From: Amycolatopsis sp. MtRt-6
GTDB lineage: Bacteria > Actinomycetota > Actinomycetes > Mycobacteriales > Pseudonocardiaceae
Direction: 5' to 3'
NCBI RefSeq assembly: GCF_017308975.1
Contig: NZ_JADWPD010000002.1
Coordinates: 62,001-126,000 of the forward strand
Length of the DNA: 64,000 bases
Made by a program: the position numbers and the translations under genes. The notes under the pieces were generated by a model. That model saw nothing but the letters and a program-made list of their open reading frames with translations. It was not told the origin of the DNA and ran no database searches. Every line of letters starts with the position of its first letter. The first letter of the stretch is position 1. Shown in pieces: positions 10,728 to 19,124 of this stretch.

Positions 10728-12701
10728 ATGCGCCCCAGAACCCCGAAAGCGCTCGCCCTGCTCGCCGCCGTCACCGTCCTGACCGGGGTCGGGACCGGGA
10801 CCGCCGCCGCGGAACCGCTGACCCGTGGCTGGCCCGCCCCGATCGACGCCGCCCGCTGGGAGAACCAGGACCACATGACCTGGTCCGACTACCGGAAGAT
10901 CCCCGGCACGAACTGGGCCGATCCGAACCTCAAGCCGACCCAGCGCACCTTCAAGGGCGCCGTCGTCCTCGCCGACTACCCGGACCAGGACTTCGTCGTC
11001 ACGCGGCCCGCGCGCTCGACCGTCTTCGGCAACCCCGCGCCCACCGCCGCGAACATCCCGCGCGACGACGTCGCGCAGTACTACGAGGACTTCCTCAACA
11101 AGCCCATCGCCCTCAACAACGGCCACACGATCAACGAGTACTGGATGGAGGACTCCGGCGGCCGGTTCGGCGTGCAGCTGACCGCGTTCGGGCCGTACCG
11201 GATGCCGGGGAAGTCCTACGAGTACGGCATGGAGTTCCAGCCGAACGCCTGCCCGCCCGGCGCGAACTGCACCCGCGACATCCGCAAGGACGCCGGCGAC
11301 GCCTGGCGCGCGGACGTCGGCGACACCGCGAACCAGTTCGACTTCGTCTTCTACCTCTCCGCCGGCCAGGACGAGAGCGCGACCTGGCAGGAGTTCGGCG
11401 AGATGAAGTTCGGGACGAAGGAGAACGTGCCCGACGCCTTCGGCCCGCCGAACCACGACCTGCCCAACTACGCGGCGACGCGGTACGTGCCGTGGACGTC
11501 GTGGGCGTCGGCCGCCAGCATCTGGCCCAACGCCCAGAACGGCAGCTCGGTGCAGGCCGAAAGCTCCGGGCAGTCGACCTACGCCCACGAGTTCAGCCAC
11601 ATCCTGGGCATCGGCGACAACTACAACAACCCGTTCGGGAACCCGCCGTCGCGCTCCTACAGCGGGCCGTGGGACATGCTGTCGCGCGGCACGTTCAACG
11701 GGCCGGGCGGCCCGCACACGCGCTGGCAGATCCCGGCGACGCAGGGCAGCTCGATGGGCGCCCAGCACCAGCTGCGCAACAAGCTGAAGCTCGGCATCAT
11801 CGACCCGGCGGACGTGCTGCAGCTCGACCGCGACGAGCTCGCGTCGACCGGCCCGGTGTCGGTCCGGCTCACCGCGCGCGAGACCGAAGCGCAGCCGGGC
11901 GCGTTCACCGGCCTGAACATCAAGCTCACCGGCGGCGACAAGGCGCCGAAGTGCGACCGGGCGACGGACCCGTTCTGCGACGGCGGCGGCTACGACAACT
12001 ACACGGTCGAGGTCGTCGACCGGATGGGCGCGGACTCGTTCACGCCCGATTCGGGCGTGCTGATCACGAAGACGAAGAACAAGGACAACGCCCCGTTCGA
12101 CTGGGTGATCGACGCGAACCCGCAGGACATCGGCATCACCGACTACACGAAGCCGGACGGGACGCCGGTGAAGATCACCATCGGTGACTACCGCCAGCTC
12201 AACGACGCCCTGTTCAAGGCGGGCACCGAAGCGGCGAGCCCATACGAGTACACCGACGAGGCGAACCGCCTGCGCTTCCTGATCACGGATCTGGCGAGGG
12301 ACCGCCGCGGCATCCTGTCGTACACGGTGACGGTGGCGTCCCTGGACGGCGCGGGCAGCCAGTCCCGCGGCGCGGCCCTGACCCCGGCCCTCCCGGCCAT
12401 CGCCCGCGGCGGCCTCGCCACCTGCGACTTCGGCCTGCTCAACACGGGCTCGGCCCGCGGCGCGAAGGCCCCGTACGACACGGACACGTACCGCTTGAGC
12501 GTGTCGACGGACGCCCGCGGCTGGGAGGTCAGGCTCCCGAACGAGCTGGCAACGGCGAAGTTCGGCGGCCACGCGAAGGTGCCGGCCTACGCGAAGCGCA
12601 GCCAGGGCGGCGACCTGGCGGCAAGGGTGAAGCTGACGGCGACCTCGGTGAGCGACCCGTCGAAGACCGCGACGGCGAGCTGCACGGCGTTCGGCTTCTA
12701 G
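10728..12701 (+). CDS. Secreted M6-like zinc metallopeptidase
   Basis: This is a 657-residue secreted protein. A Sec signal peptide (MRPRTPKALALLAAVTVLTG, cleavage likely after TAAA near residue 28) is followed by a zincin domain with HEFSH at residues 287-291 and ILGIGDNYNN just after it, as in M6 'immune inhibitor A'-type peptidases. Residues about 400-657 form beta-rich domains probably used for substrate binding. GAAGGAG lies about 8 bases before the ATG; the longer upstream frame to 10368 is non-coding leader. It probably degrades extracellular protein. M6 assignment is from the motif and layout; the exact subfamily is uncertain. Confidence 0.88.
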   Translation: MRPRTPKALALLAAVTVLTGVGTGTAAAEPLTRGWPAPIDAARWENQDHMTWSDYRKIPGTNWADPNLKPTQRTFKGAVVLADYPDQDFVVTRPARSTVFGNPAPTAANIPRDDVAQYYEDFLNKPIALNNGHTINEYWMEDSGGRFGVQLTAFGPYRMPGKSYEYGMEFQPNACPPGANCTRDIRKDAGDAWRADVGDTANQFDFVFYLSAGQDESATWQEFGEMKFGTKENVPDAFGPPNHDLPNYAATRYVPWTSWASAASIWPNAQNGSSVQAESSGQSTYAHEFSHILGIGDNYNNPFGNPPSRSYSGPWDMLSRGTFNGPGGPHTRWQIPATQGSSMGAQHQLRNKLKLGIIDPADVLQLDRDELASTGPVSVRLTARETEAQPGAFTGLNIKLTGGDKAPKCDRATDPFCDGGGYDNYTVEVVDRMGADSFTPDSGVLITKTKNKDNAPFDWVIDANPQDIGITDYTKPDGTPVKITIGDYRQLNDALFKAGTEAASPYEYTDEANRLRFLITDLARDRRGILSYTVTVASLDGAGSQSRGAALTPALPAIARGGLATCDFGLLNTGSARGAKAPYDTDTYRLSVSTDARGWEVRLPNELATAKFGGHAKVPAYAKRSQGGDLAARVKLTATSVSDPSKTATASCTAFGF

Positions 12702-12755
12702 CGCCCCAAGGTGGCCTTCGGTGCGTTGAACGCACCGAAGGCCACATTGGGGCGC
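12701..12755. repeat. Near-perfect 55-bp palindrome (terminator or dispersed repeat)
   Basis: Two 27-base arms (12701-12727 and 12729-12755) pair around a single base with one mismatch; the core reads GGCCTTCGGTGCG. It begins on the last base of the M6 peptidase stop codon. It can act as a terminator for that gene, but the arm length and near-zero loop are more like a mobile or REP-like palindromic element. I see no second copy in this window. Confidence 0.75.
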
Positions 12756-12879
12756 TCGACCGGTTTCGCGACTTTCGGGGGTGTGGCCCGATTGCGGCGG
12801 GCCGACACACTGTGCGTGCCGGTACGGTGACCACGGGTTCCGACCGGACTCCATCCGTGCTGCGTGAGGAGATCACCCG

Positions 12880-14202
12880 ATGGCGTCAAGGTCCCTGTCC
12901 CGGCTCGCCCTCGCGGCGACCGGGGTCCTGCTCACCTCCCTGCTCGGTGGCACCGCCACCGCGGCGGCCGTGGACACGCCGGTGTTCTGGCGCGTTCCGG
13001 CCACCGCCGCGCAGGCGCACGCGCTGACCGAAGCCGGGTTCGACGTCGAGGAAGGGGACGACGCCGTCAGCGTCAACGTCGTCGGCGGGCGGGCTGTCGC
13101 CGCGAAGCTGCGGGCGCTCGGCTACCGGCCCTCGTTCTTCGACACCGTCTACAAGGCACTGCCCGCCGACACGAACAGGCTGGCGGCGGACACCTACTAC
13201 GGCGGGTACCGGACCGTCACCGCGCACGAGAACCACCTCGCTCAGGTCGCCTCGGCGCACCCCGACCTGGCCACGAAGTACACGATCGGCCAGTCGTGGA
13301 AGAAGACGAAGGGCCAGGGCGGCCACGACATCCAGGCCGTCTGCCTGACGAAGAAGCAGGCCGGCGACTGCACGCTCTCGACGACGTCGAAGAAGCCGAA
13401 GTTCCTCCTGCTGGGCCAGATCCACGCCCGTGAGCTGTCGACCGGCGAGCTCGCCTGGCGCTGGATCGATTACCTCGCCGACGGCTACGCCACCGACGCG
13501 ACCGCGAAGTCCATCTTGGACACCACCGAGGTGTGGGTGGTGCCGATCGCCAACCCCGACGGCGTCGACATCGTCGCCTCCGGCGGGAACTCGCCGAAGC
13601 TGCAGCGCAAGAACGCGAACAACTCCCGGGGCAGCTGCACCGGCACGAGCATCGGCGTCGACCTCAACCGGAACTCGACGTTCAAGTGGGGCGGCGACTC
13701 CAACTCCGCCTGCTCCGAGACCTACCAGGGCGTGAGCGCGGGTTCCGAGCCCGAGGTGCAGGCGCTGGAGAAGCTGGCCCGCGCGATCTTCCCGGACCAG
13801 CGCGGCACGGGCAACAACGACCCGGCGCCGTCGACCGCCACGGGCACGATGATCACGCTGCACAGCTACGGCAACGACATCATCATCCCGTGGGGCTTCA
13901 CGCAGGCGACCTCGCCGAACGACGCGCAGTACCGCAAGTACGGCGCGAAGATGGCGGCGTCGAACGGCTACCTCGTCGGCACCAACAAGGAGACTGTCGG
14001 CTACGACACGACCGGCACCACGGACGACTTCACCTACGGCGAGCTCGGCGTCGCCAGCGTGACGTTCGAGGTCGGCAGCTCGAGCGGCACGTGCGGCGGG
14101 TTCCTGCCGCGCTACACCTGCGTGGACAGCACGTTCTGGCCGAAGAACAAGGGCGCGTTCATCACCGCCGCCAAGGCCGCGGCGGCGCCGTACCAGCAGT
14201 GA
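12880..14202 (+). CDS. Secreted zinc carboxypeptidase, family M14
   Basis: This 440-residue extracellular metallocarboxypeptidase removes C-terminal residues from peptides. The signal peptide (MASRSLSRLALAATGVLLTS, cleavage near residue 29) precedes a propeptide-like region (30-105) and the M14 domain. The zinc ligands are His182 and Glu185 in IHARE and His328 in TLHSYGN; DLNRN (261-265) supplies substrate contacts and Glu397 in VTFEVG is the catalytic base. A GAGGAG site stands just before the ATG. Together with the adjacent M6 peptidase it suggests a secreted protein-digestion set. The domain most resembles bacterial carboxypeptidase T. Confidence 0.94.
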   Translation: MASRSLSRLALAATGVLLTSLLGGTATAAAVDTPVFWRVPATAAQAHALTEAGFDVEEGDDAVSVNVVGGRAVAAKLRALGYRPSFFDTVYKALPADTNRLAADTYYGGYRTVTAHENHLAQVASAHPDLATKYTIGQSWKKTKGQGGHDIQAVCLTKKQAGDCTLSTTSKKPKFLLLGQIHARELSTGELAWRWIDYLADGYATDATAKSILDTTEVWVVPIANPDGVDIVASGGNSPKLQRKNANNSRGSCTGTSIGVDLNRNSTFKWGGDSNSACSETYQGVSAGSEPEVQALEKLARAIFPDQRGTGNNDPAPSTATGTMITLHSYGNDIIIPWGFTQATSPNDAQYRKYGAKMAASNGYLVGTNKETVGYDTTGTTDDFTYGELGVASVTFEVGSSSGTCGGFLPRYTCVDSTFWPKNKGAFITAAKAAAAPYQQ

Positions 14203-14203
14203 G

Positions 14204-15235
14204 TCACGGCCGGCAGACGTAGATGCAGTTCTGTGGACGCGGGGATTCGAGCACGTCGACGTGCCGGAACCCCGCGTCCGCGAGCATTTCCGACGCCTTT
14301 TCGGTGCCCCACACGGCACCCAGCGCGGCGCCGCCTTCGGCCAGCGACGTCGTCGTGCAGTACATCAGGCTGATCGAGTAGGTGAGGGCCGCCAGCGGGT
14401 TCCCGATGTTCTGTTCGAGGTGGCTGGAGAAGTTGGTGTCCACCATGAAGAACAGCCCGTCCGGGGCAAGCGCGCCGTGGATCCGCCGCAGCACGACGTC
14501 CGGGCGGTCCTGGTCGTGGATCGCGTCGAAGGCGGTGATGACGTCGTAGGGCGGATCGGCGGTCAGCTCGGCGGCGTCCCCGACGATGAAGTCCGTGTTG
14601 GGGAGGCCGTGTTCTCGCGCCTGTTCGACGACACTCGCGTTGATGTCCAGGCCGGTGAAGCGGGAGGCGGGAAAGGCGCGGGCGGCGACGGCGATGGCGT
14701 TCCCCGTACCGCAGCCGAGGTCGAGGACGCGCGCGCCGGCGGCCAGCCGTTCCTTCAGGCCGGGGACGGCGCCGAAGAAGCCGTCGACGAGGTGCTCGCG
14801 GTAGATGTGCTTCCAGCTGTCGCCGGTTTTCGCGCCGAGGGTTTCGAGGTGGGGGCCGTAGGCCGATCTCGGGACGCCGCCGCCTTCGCCGAACGCGCGT
14901 TCGAGGTCGGGCAGGATGCCCGTGAAGGCGGACAGGGTCAGCAGTGACGGCATCAGGTTCGCCGCGGTTTCGCCCAGCAGGAACTTGGCGTGTTCGGGCG
15001 GGAGGGTGTATTCGCGGCCGTCGTAGGTGAAGATGCCGCCGGTGACCATGGCGCCGAGCCATTCGCGGACGTAGCGTTCTCGGAGTTGCGCGCGTTCGGC
15101 GAGGCCGGCACTGGTGGCGGGCCCCCGCGCGGCGGCGGCGAGCAGGCCGGTGCGGTGGCCGACACCGAGGAGCATGGTGAGGGCGCTGCCGGTCATGGTG
15201 GCGGTCAGGTGGGCGGCGAAGTCCTTCTCCTGCAT
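14204..15235 (-). CDS. SAM-dependent methyltransferase with winged-helix N-terminus
   Basis: This 343-residue protein has an N-terminal helical/winged-helix part (about residues 1-110; GHRTGLLAAAARGPATSAGL, RERYVREWLGAMVTGGIF) and a class I methyltransferase core with the SAM loop VLDLGCGTGNAIAVAA, the acidic FTGLDIN strand and ITAFDAIHDQDRP. The layout resembles actinobacterial Rv2258c-type methyltransferases; the substrate is unknown. It is convergent with the carboxypeptidase gene, separated by one base, and lies 61 bases downstream of padR on the same strand behind a hairpin terminator, so it is probably expressed from its own promoter. Confidence 0.88.
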   Translation of the reverse strand: MQEKDFAAHLTATMTGSALTMLLGVGHRTGLLAAAARGPATSAGLAERAQLRERYVREWLGAMVTGGIFTYDGREYTLPPEHAKFLLGETAANLMPSLLTLSAFTGILPDLERAFGEGGGVPRSAYGPHLETLGAKTGDSWKHIYREHLVDGFFGAVPGLKERLAAGARVLDLGCGTGNAIAVAARAFPASRFTGLDINASVVEQAREHGLPNTDFIVGDAAELTADPPYDVITAFDAIHDQDRPDVVLRRIHGALAPDGLFFMVDTNFSSHLEQNIGNPLAALTYSISLMYCTTTSLAEGGAALGAVWGTEKASEMLADAGFRHVDVLESPRPQNCIYVCRP

Positions 15236-15251
15236 GGCGGAAGGATACCCG

Positions 15252-15286
15252 CCGGCTGGACCGTCCGATGTGGACGATCCAGCCGG
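15252..15286 (-). terminator. Rho-independent-like terminator of padR
   Basis: CCGGCTGGACCGTCC (15252-15266) pairs with GGACGATCCAGCCGG (15272-15286) with one mismatch and a 5-base loop. It lies 11 bases beyond the padR stop and before the methyltransferase start. Confidence 0.7.
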
Positions 15287-15296
15287 TGGCCCGCCG

Positions 15297-16106
15297 TCAG
15301 GCGTCCTCTTCCTCCAGGCCCGCGTCGGCCAGCACCGCGTACACCCGGCGGCGGGCGTCCGCCAGGATCTTCTTCACCTCCGCGACCTGGGCCTCGTTCC
15401 CGCTGTACCCCACCTGCGCGGCCGCCCCGGACAGCTCGCCCAGCGCGTGCCACAGCGCCGCGAAGCGGTCGGCGCCCGGCTCCTCCGCGGGTTCCTCCCA
15501 CAGGGCGGCGAACTCCTCCTCGCGGCCCGCCACGTGCTCGCGGCCCGCGTCGGTCAGTTCCGCGACCCGGCGACCGGCCGTCTCGACCGTGTGGACCAGG
15601 CCTTCGTCCTCCAGCTGCTGCAGGATCGGGTACACCGAGCCCGGGCTGGGCCGCCAGCGGTCGCGCGTGCGGCGGCGGATCTCCTGCATCAGCTGGTAGC
15701 CGTGCATCGGCTCCTCGGCCAGCAGCGCCAGCACCGCCGGCCGCACCGGACGAGCCGGTGGGCGGCCGCCGCCGCGGAACTCGCGTACCCGCTGGAACGC
15801 TCCGCCGCCGCCGAACCAGCCGCCCGGCCCGCCGAATGAACCCGGGCCGCCCGGGAAGCCGAAGGCACCCGGTCCCCCCGGGGGCTGCGGCGGGTGCGGC
15901 GGACGGGGCGGTGGTGGCGGGAAGCCGCGCGCCAGCTCGGGCCCGTCTTCCCAGTCCTCGTGACCCGGCACGCCGTGCTCACGCCCGAAGTGGCCATGTC
16001 CGAACCCGGCGTGCCGAGCGTCCGGCAGCTCGTCGTGCCCGGCGTGCCCCAGGCCGTGGTGCCCGAACCCGGCGAAGATCCGGCCCGCTCCCGCGCTCAT
16101 CTCCAT
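15297..16106 (-). CDS. PadR-family transcriptional regulator with His/Gly/Pro-rich N-terminus
   Basis: This 269-residue protein has a canonical PadR winged helix (VRPAVLALLAEEPMHGYQLM, GSVYPILQQLEDEGLV, RRVAELTDAGREHV) at about residues 118-200 and a C-terminal dimerisation helix. The first ~115 residues are unusual: a histidine-rich stretch (FGHHGLGHAGHDE, GFGHGHFGREHG) followed by polyproline and Gly/Phe repeats. The His-rich part could bind metal or mediate contacts, which is inference. I chose the ATG at 16106 because GGGAGG lies 5 bases upstream; the frame to 16259 continues without a ribosome site. The palindromes upstream suggest autorepression. Confidence 0.85.
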   Translation of the reverse strand: MEMSAGAGRIFAGFGHHGLGHAGHDELPDARHAGFGHGHFGREHGVPGHEDWEDGPELARGFPPPPPRPPHPPQPPGGPGAFGFPGGPGSFGGPGGWFGGGGAFQRVREFRGGGRPPARPVRPAVLALLAEEPMHGYQLMQEIRRRTRDRWRPSPGSVYPILQQLEDEGLVHTVETAGRRVAELTDAGREHVAGREEEFAALWEEPAEEPGADRFAALWHALGELSGAAAQVGYSGNEAQVAEVKKILADARRRVYAVLADAGLEEEDA

Positions 16107-16120
16107 GATGTCCTCCCAAA

Positions 16121-16150
16121 TCGTATCGGCGACACTCGCACGATATATCG
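16121..16150. promoter_or_regulatory. Candidate PadR operator
   Basis: CGATATATCG (16141-16150) is a perfect palindrome in an AT-poor context, and TCGTATCG (16121-16128) is a related half-site two helical turns away. Both lie 15-45 bases upstream of the padR start. PadR repressors commonly bind ATAT-centred palindromes at their own promoters, so autoregulation is plausible. Confidence 0.5.
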
Positions 16151-16478
16151 CCGCTCGATCGACGGCAAGGCGGCCGTCACCCGAAGTGGTGCCCGGCCGT
16201 CGGGCCGCCGCCGCGCGGAGGCCGTCCCTGCGGTACTTCACCGCCGCAGGTACGCACACTGAGCCGACAGGATGCCCGCGACGCGGCGATTGCCGATCTT
16301 GACGAACCGTGGGAGAAGCCGTCCTCCAGCTCCCGGAAAAGGTGGAGGTTTACCGAGAAGGGTGAAATCAGACGGCACTCTCCATCGAGTGAATCCAGTC
16401 GATCCGATGGTAAGTCACTACCGGCAGGAGGACACTGCGACTGCGTGACAACGCAGATCTTTTCCAGCAGGAGGCGTC
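16151..16478. other. Non-coding region between padR and the phytocyanin-like gene
   Basis: These 328 bases have no frame I would accept. The G+C content falls toward the right end. An ideal AGGAGG site at 16469-16474 belongs to the following gene. I see no clear -35/-10 pair or terminator. Confidence 0.5.
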
Positions 16479-16907
16479 GTGTTCACATCTGTCCGCAGTG
16501 CGTCCGCCATGCTGGGCGCCGCCGCAGTTGCCCTGGCCCATCAAGGCGGAGGGGTCAGCTCCGCCGACGCTCAGGCACGGTCGGGTGCGACTCCTGCGGA
16601 CCAGGTTGCGGTCAGTGCCGTGTACACCGTCGGCGACCGAAGCGGCTGGTCTTTCAACGTGTCTTCGTGGCCAAGGGGGAAGCGTTTCAGGGCAGGCGAT
16701 GTACTCGTGTTCAACTACAGCGCCGACGCTCACAACGTGGGCCTGGTGAGCGCTCCTGGATACAAATCTTGCTCGGCCCCGAAGGGAACAAAGATCTTGC
16801 GGAGCGGGAACGACCGCGTCACCCTCAGAAAGGGAAACAATTACTTTATCAGCACCGTCCCGGGGGATTGCCAGTCCGGCATGAAACTCGCAGTCACAGC
16901 CACCTAG
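16479..16907 (+). CDS. Secreted phytocyanin (plantacyanin)-like protein lacking two copper ligands
   Basis: This is a 142-residue secreted cupredoxin-like protein. A signal peptide (about residues 1-33, ending SADAQA) precedes a domain that follows plant plantacyanins/basic blue proteins closely as I remember them: YTVGDRSGWSF, SWPRGKRFRAGDVLVFNY, AHNVGLV, YKSC, KGNNYFI, PGDCQSGMKLAV. The first histidine ligand (His85), the methionine (Met135) and the Cys98-Cys131 disulfide are kept, but the cysteine ligand position is Ser125 and the second histidine position is Asp130. It therefore probably does not form a type 1 copper site, like plant early-nodulin-like proteins. The GTG start has AGGAGG 4 bases upstream. 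G+C is about 56 percent over 16741-16860, far below the neighbours, suggesting transfer. Confidence 0.88.
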   Translation: MFTSVRSASAMLGAAAVALAHQGGGVSSADAQARSGATPADQVAVSAVYTVGDRSGWSFNVSSWPRGKRFRAGDVLVFNYSADAHNVGLVSAPGYKSCSAPKGTKILRSGNDRVTLRKGNNYFISTVPGDCQSGMKLAVTAT

Positions 16908-17072
16908 CACCCTTGACCCCGCCCTGAACACCCGCGGCCTTCGAGCAGCATTCGAGATCGTGGCGGGCCGGAACCGAGCGCCGGACCACTCCCGGCCCGA
17001 GGTGACGATCTTTCCACCGGCGGCTGCCGAGCCGTGCCAGGTGGTCCCGGCCACGGCCGGCCTCCCGGCGCA

Positions 17073-17972
17073 CTAGGAACCGGACTTCACCGCCAGCGTC
17101 AGCAGCTCCGCCGCCGGGCCCGTCAGACGCCGGCCCGCCGGCCACACCGCGCGCAACACCCGGCCCAGCTCGACGCCCGCCACCGGGACCGGGACCAACC
17201 GGCGGCCCGCCACCTCGCGGACCACGTCGAGTTCGCTGATCACCGCCGGGCCCGCCCCGGCGATCACCGCGTTGCGGACCGCCGACGCCGAGCCCAGCTC
17301 CAGCAGCGGCGTCACCGGCCCCGCGCCGGCCCGGCGCAACGCCGCCTCGACCGTCTCGCGCGTTCCCGAGCCCGGCTCGCGCACCACCAGCGGGGTCGCG
17401 GCCAGCTCCGCGGCCGTCAGCGGACGACGGCGCCGGGCCCAGACGTGCCCCGCCGGGACCACCACCACGAGCCGGTCGGCGGCGACGCGGCGCGTCGCCA
17501 GGCCCGGCCACGGCCCTGGCGACTCGACGAACCCCAGGTCGACCCGGCCGCGCGCGACCAGGTCGGCGACCTGCTCGGAGTTCACCACCTCGAGCCCGAC
17601 GTAGGTGTCCGGCCCGGTCCGCTTGACCTCCCCGATCCAGGCCGGGACGAAGTGCTCGGCGAGCGTCATGCTCGCCGCCACCCGCAGCTGGGCGCCGCGC
17701 TGGGTGCGCAGGGCCTCCGCTCCCGTGCGCAGTCCGTCCACTTCGGTCAGCACCCGGTGGGCCCAGCCCGCGATCACCCGGCCGTCCGGGGTCAGCGCCG
17801 AGCCGCGCCGGGTGCGGTCCACCAGGGACAGTCCCAGCTGGCGTTCCAAAGTAGACAGCCGTTTGCTCGCCGACGGCTGGGCGATGCCGAGCGCCCCGGC
17901 CGCCTGGCCGATGCTGCCGAGGTCGTCGACGAGCACCAGCAGGCGCAGCGAGTCCAGATCCGGTCCGGTCAT
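17073..17972 (-). CDS. LysR-family regulator of the adjacent YeiH-type transporter
   Basis: This 299-residue LysR-type regulator has its winged helix in residues 5-65 (LGSIGQAAGALGIAQPSASK RLSTLERQLG) and a periplasmic-binding-protein-like effector domain from about residue 95 (RVAASMTLAEHFVPAWIGEV onward). It is divergent from a YeiH/UPF0324 gene 70 bases away, the arrangement seen with YeiE-YeiH in many bacteria, where the regulator controls the transporter. A palindrome overlaps its start codon, implying autorepression. The effector is unknown; a sulfur or other anionic compound would be in line with the family. Confidence 0.9.
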   Translation of the reverse strand: MTGPDLDSLRLLVLVDDLGSIGQAAGALGIAQPSASKRLSTLERQLGLSLVDRTRRGSALTPDGRVIAGWAHRVLTEVDGLRTGAEALRTQRGAQLRVAASMTLAEHFVPAWIGEVKRTGPDTYVGLEVVNSEQVADLVARGRVDLGFVESPGPWPGLATRRVAADRLVVVVPAGHVWARRRRPLTAAELAATPLVVREPGSGTRETVEAALRRAGAGPVTPLLELGSASAVRNAVIAGAGPAVISELDVVREVAGRRLVPVPVAGVELGRVLRAVWPAGRRLTGPAAELLTLAVKSGS

Positions 17973-17986
17973 AGCCTCAGTCTATG
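17970..17986. promoter_or_regulatory. LysR-type operator over the regulator start codon
   Basis: CATAG-N7-CTATG (17970-17986) is a dyad of the T-N11-A class bound by LysR regulators. It overlaps the LysR ATG (17972-17970) and lies 56 bases upstream of the yeiH-like gene, in a spot suited to autorepression and divergent activation. Confidence 0.6.
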
Positions 17987-18042
17987 ACCTCCCCGCGAAC
18001 CGGCGGCTACCGCGAAGACGCCGGCCCGGCGACGCTGGCGGC

Positions 18043-19011
18043 ATGGCACTGACGACGGCGAGAACTTCCGGCTTCGCGATCACGGGGCTCGGCGTCGCCG
18101 CGGCGTACGCGCTCAGCTCGGTGTGGCCGGTGGCCGGCGCCCTCACCGTCGCCGTGGTGCTGGGCGTGGCCGCCGGCAGCACGCCCGTCCTGACCGGCGA
18201 GCACCGCCAGGCCATCGCCCGCCTCACGAAACGCCTGCTGCGCGCGGGTGTCGTCCTGCTCGGGCTGCAGCTCGCCGTCCCCAGCGTGCTCGCGCTCGGC
18301 CCCGGCACGCTGGCCGCGGTCGTGCTGACCGTCGCGGTCACCTTCCTCGGTACGCTCGGCCTCGCCCGGCTGGTCCGGGTGCCGCGCGGGCTCGCGCTGC
18401 TGGTCGCCACCGGCTTCTCGATCTGCGGCGCCTCGGCGATCGCCGCCGTGGAGGGCGTGATCGAGCGCGACGACGAAGACGTCGCCACCGCCGTCGCGCT
18501 CGTCACCTGCTACGGCAGCGTCGCCTTGGCCGCGCTCCCCCTGCTCGCCCACACGCTCGGCCTCGACGCCACGCGGACCGGCAGCTGGGCCGGCATCTCG
18601 GTGCACGAGGTCGCCCAGGTCGTCGCGGCGGCCGGGCCCGCGGGCGCCGCCGCGGTCGGGATCGCCGTCGTGGTGAAGCTGAGCCGGGTCGTCCTGCTCG
18701 CCCCGGTGGTCGCGCTCGTCGGCGCCACCCAACGCGGCCGCCGCGACGGGCGGGCTCCGCTCGTCCCGCTGTTCGTGCTCGGCTTCCTCGCGATGGTCGC
18801 CGTCCGGAGCACCGGCCTGGTCCCGGCGTTCGTACTCGACGTCGCGAAGACGGTGTCGACGCTCCTGCTCGCGGGCGCGCTGTTCGGCCTCGGCTGCGCC
18901 GTCCGGCTCGGCGCGTTGCTGCGCGGCGGCGGGCGCGCCCTGCTCCTCGGTCTCCTGTCGACGCTTCTCGTGCTGGCGACCGGATTCGGGACCCTGGCCG
19001 CGTTCACCTGA
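18043..19011 (+). CDS. YeiH/UPF0324 family inner-membrane protein (putative sulfate/anion exporter)
   Basis: This 322-residue protein has about ten membrane helices. The family hallmarks are present: KRLLRAGVVLLGLQLAV, the central GFSICGASAIAAVEGVIERD and the SVHEVAQVVAAAG segment, then VKLSRVVLLAPVVALV. UPF0324 members are annotated as putative sulfate exporters, but transport has been shown for few. The ATG at 18043 gives a compact N-terminus; the longer frame extends back through the LysR gene and is not credible. Divergence from a LysR gene supports substrate-induced control. Confidence 0.88.
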   Translation: MALTTARTSGFAITGLGVAAAYALSSVWPVAGALTVAVVLGVAAGSTPVLTGEHRQAIARLTKRLLRAGVVLLGLQLAVPSVLALGPGTLAAVVLTVAVTFLGTLGLARLVRVPRGLALLVATGFSICGASAIAAVEGVIERDDEDVATAVALVTCYGSVALAALPLLAHTLGLDATRTGSWAGISVHEVAQVVAAAGPAGAAAVGIAVVVKLSRVVLLAPVVALVGATQRGRRDGRAPLVPLFVLGFLAMVAVRSTGLVPAFVLDVAKTVSTLLLAGALFGLGCAVRLGALLRGGGRALLLGLLSTLLVLATGFGTLAAFT

Positions 19012-19036
19012 AATCCTCCTCCCGTTCACGTATAGT

Positions 19037-19047
19037 TCGTTATACGA
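19037..19047. promoter_or_regulatory. GntR/FadR-type operator upstream of sialidase
   Basis: TCGTTATACGA fits the FadR-subfamily consensus TNGTNNNACNA perfectly and is symmetrical. It overlaps a larger dyad CGTATA-N6-TATACG (19029-19046) and is followed by two direct repeats of TTGTACGG (19052-19059 and 19063-19070). It lies about 80 bases before the sialidase start, so a GntR regulator may control that gene. No GntR gene is in the window. Confidence 0.5.
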
Positions 19048-19124
19048 GCGGTTGTACGGCTCTTGTACGGATCGTGTCGACGCTGCTGGCGAGACGAAGA
19101 ACGAATCCGTAGGGAGCTCGAACC

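Noticed and set aside
16479..16907. Annotation as a functional blue copper protein
   Set aside because: Two of the four copper ligands are replaced (Ser125, Asp130), so copper redox function is not supported.
16368..17054. A 228-codon minus-strand frame over the phytocyanin-like gene
   Set aside because: No ribosome site or family match; the plus-strand frame has an ideal AGGAGG and a recognisable protein.
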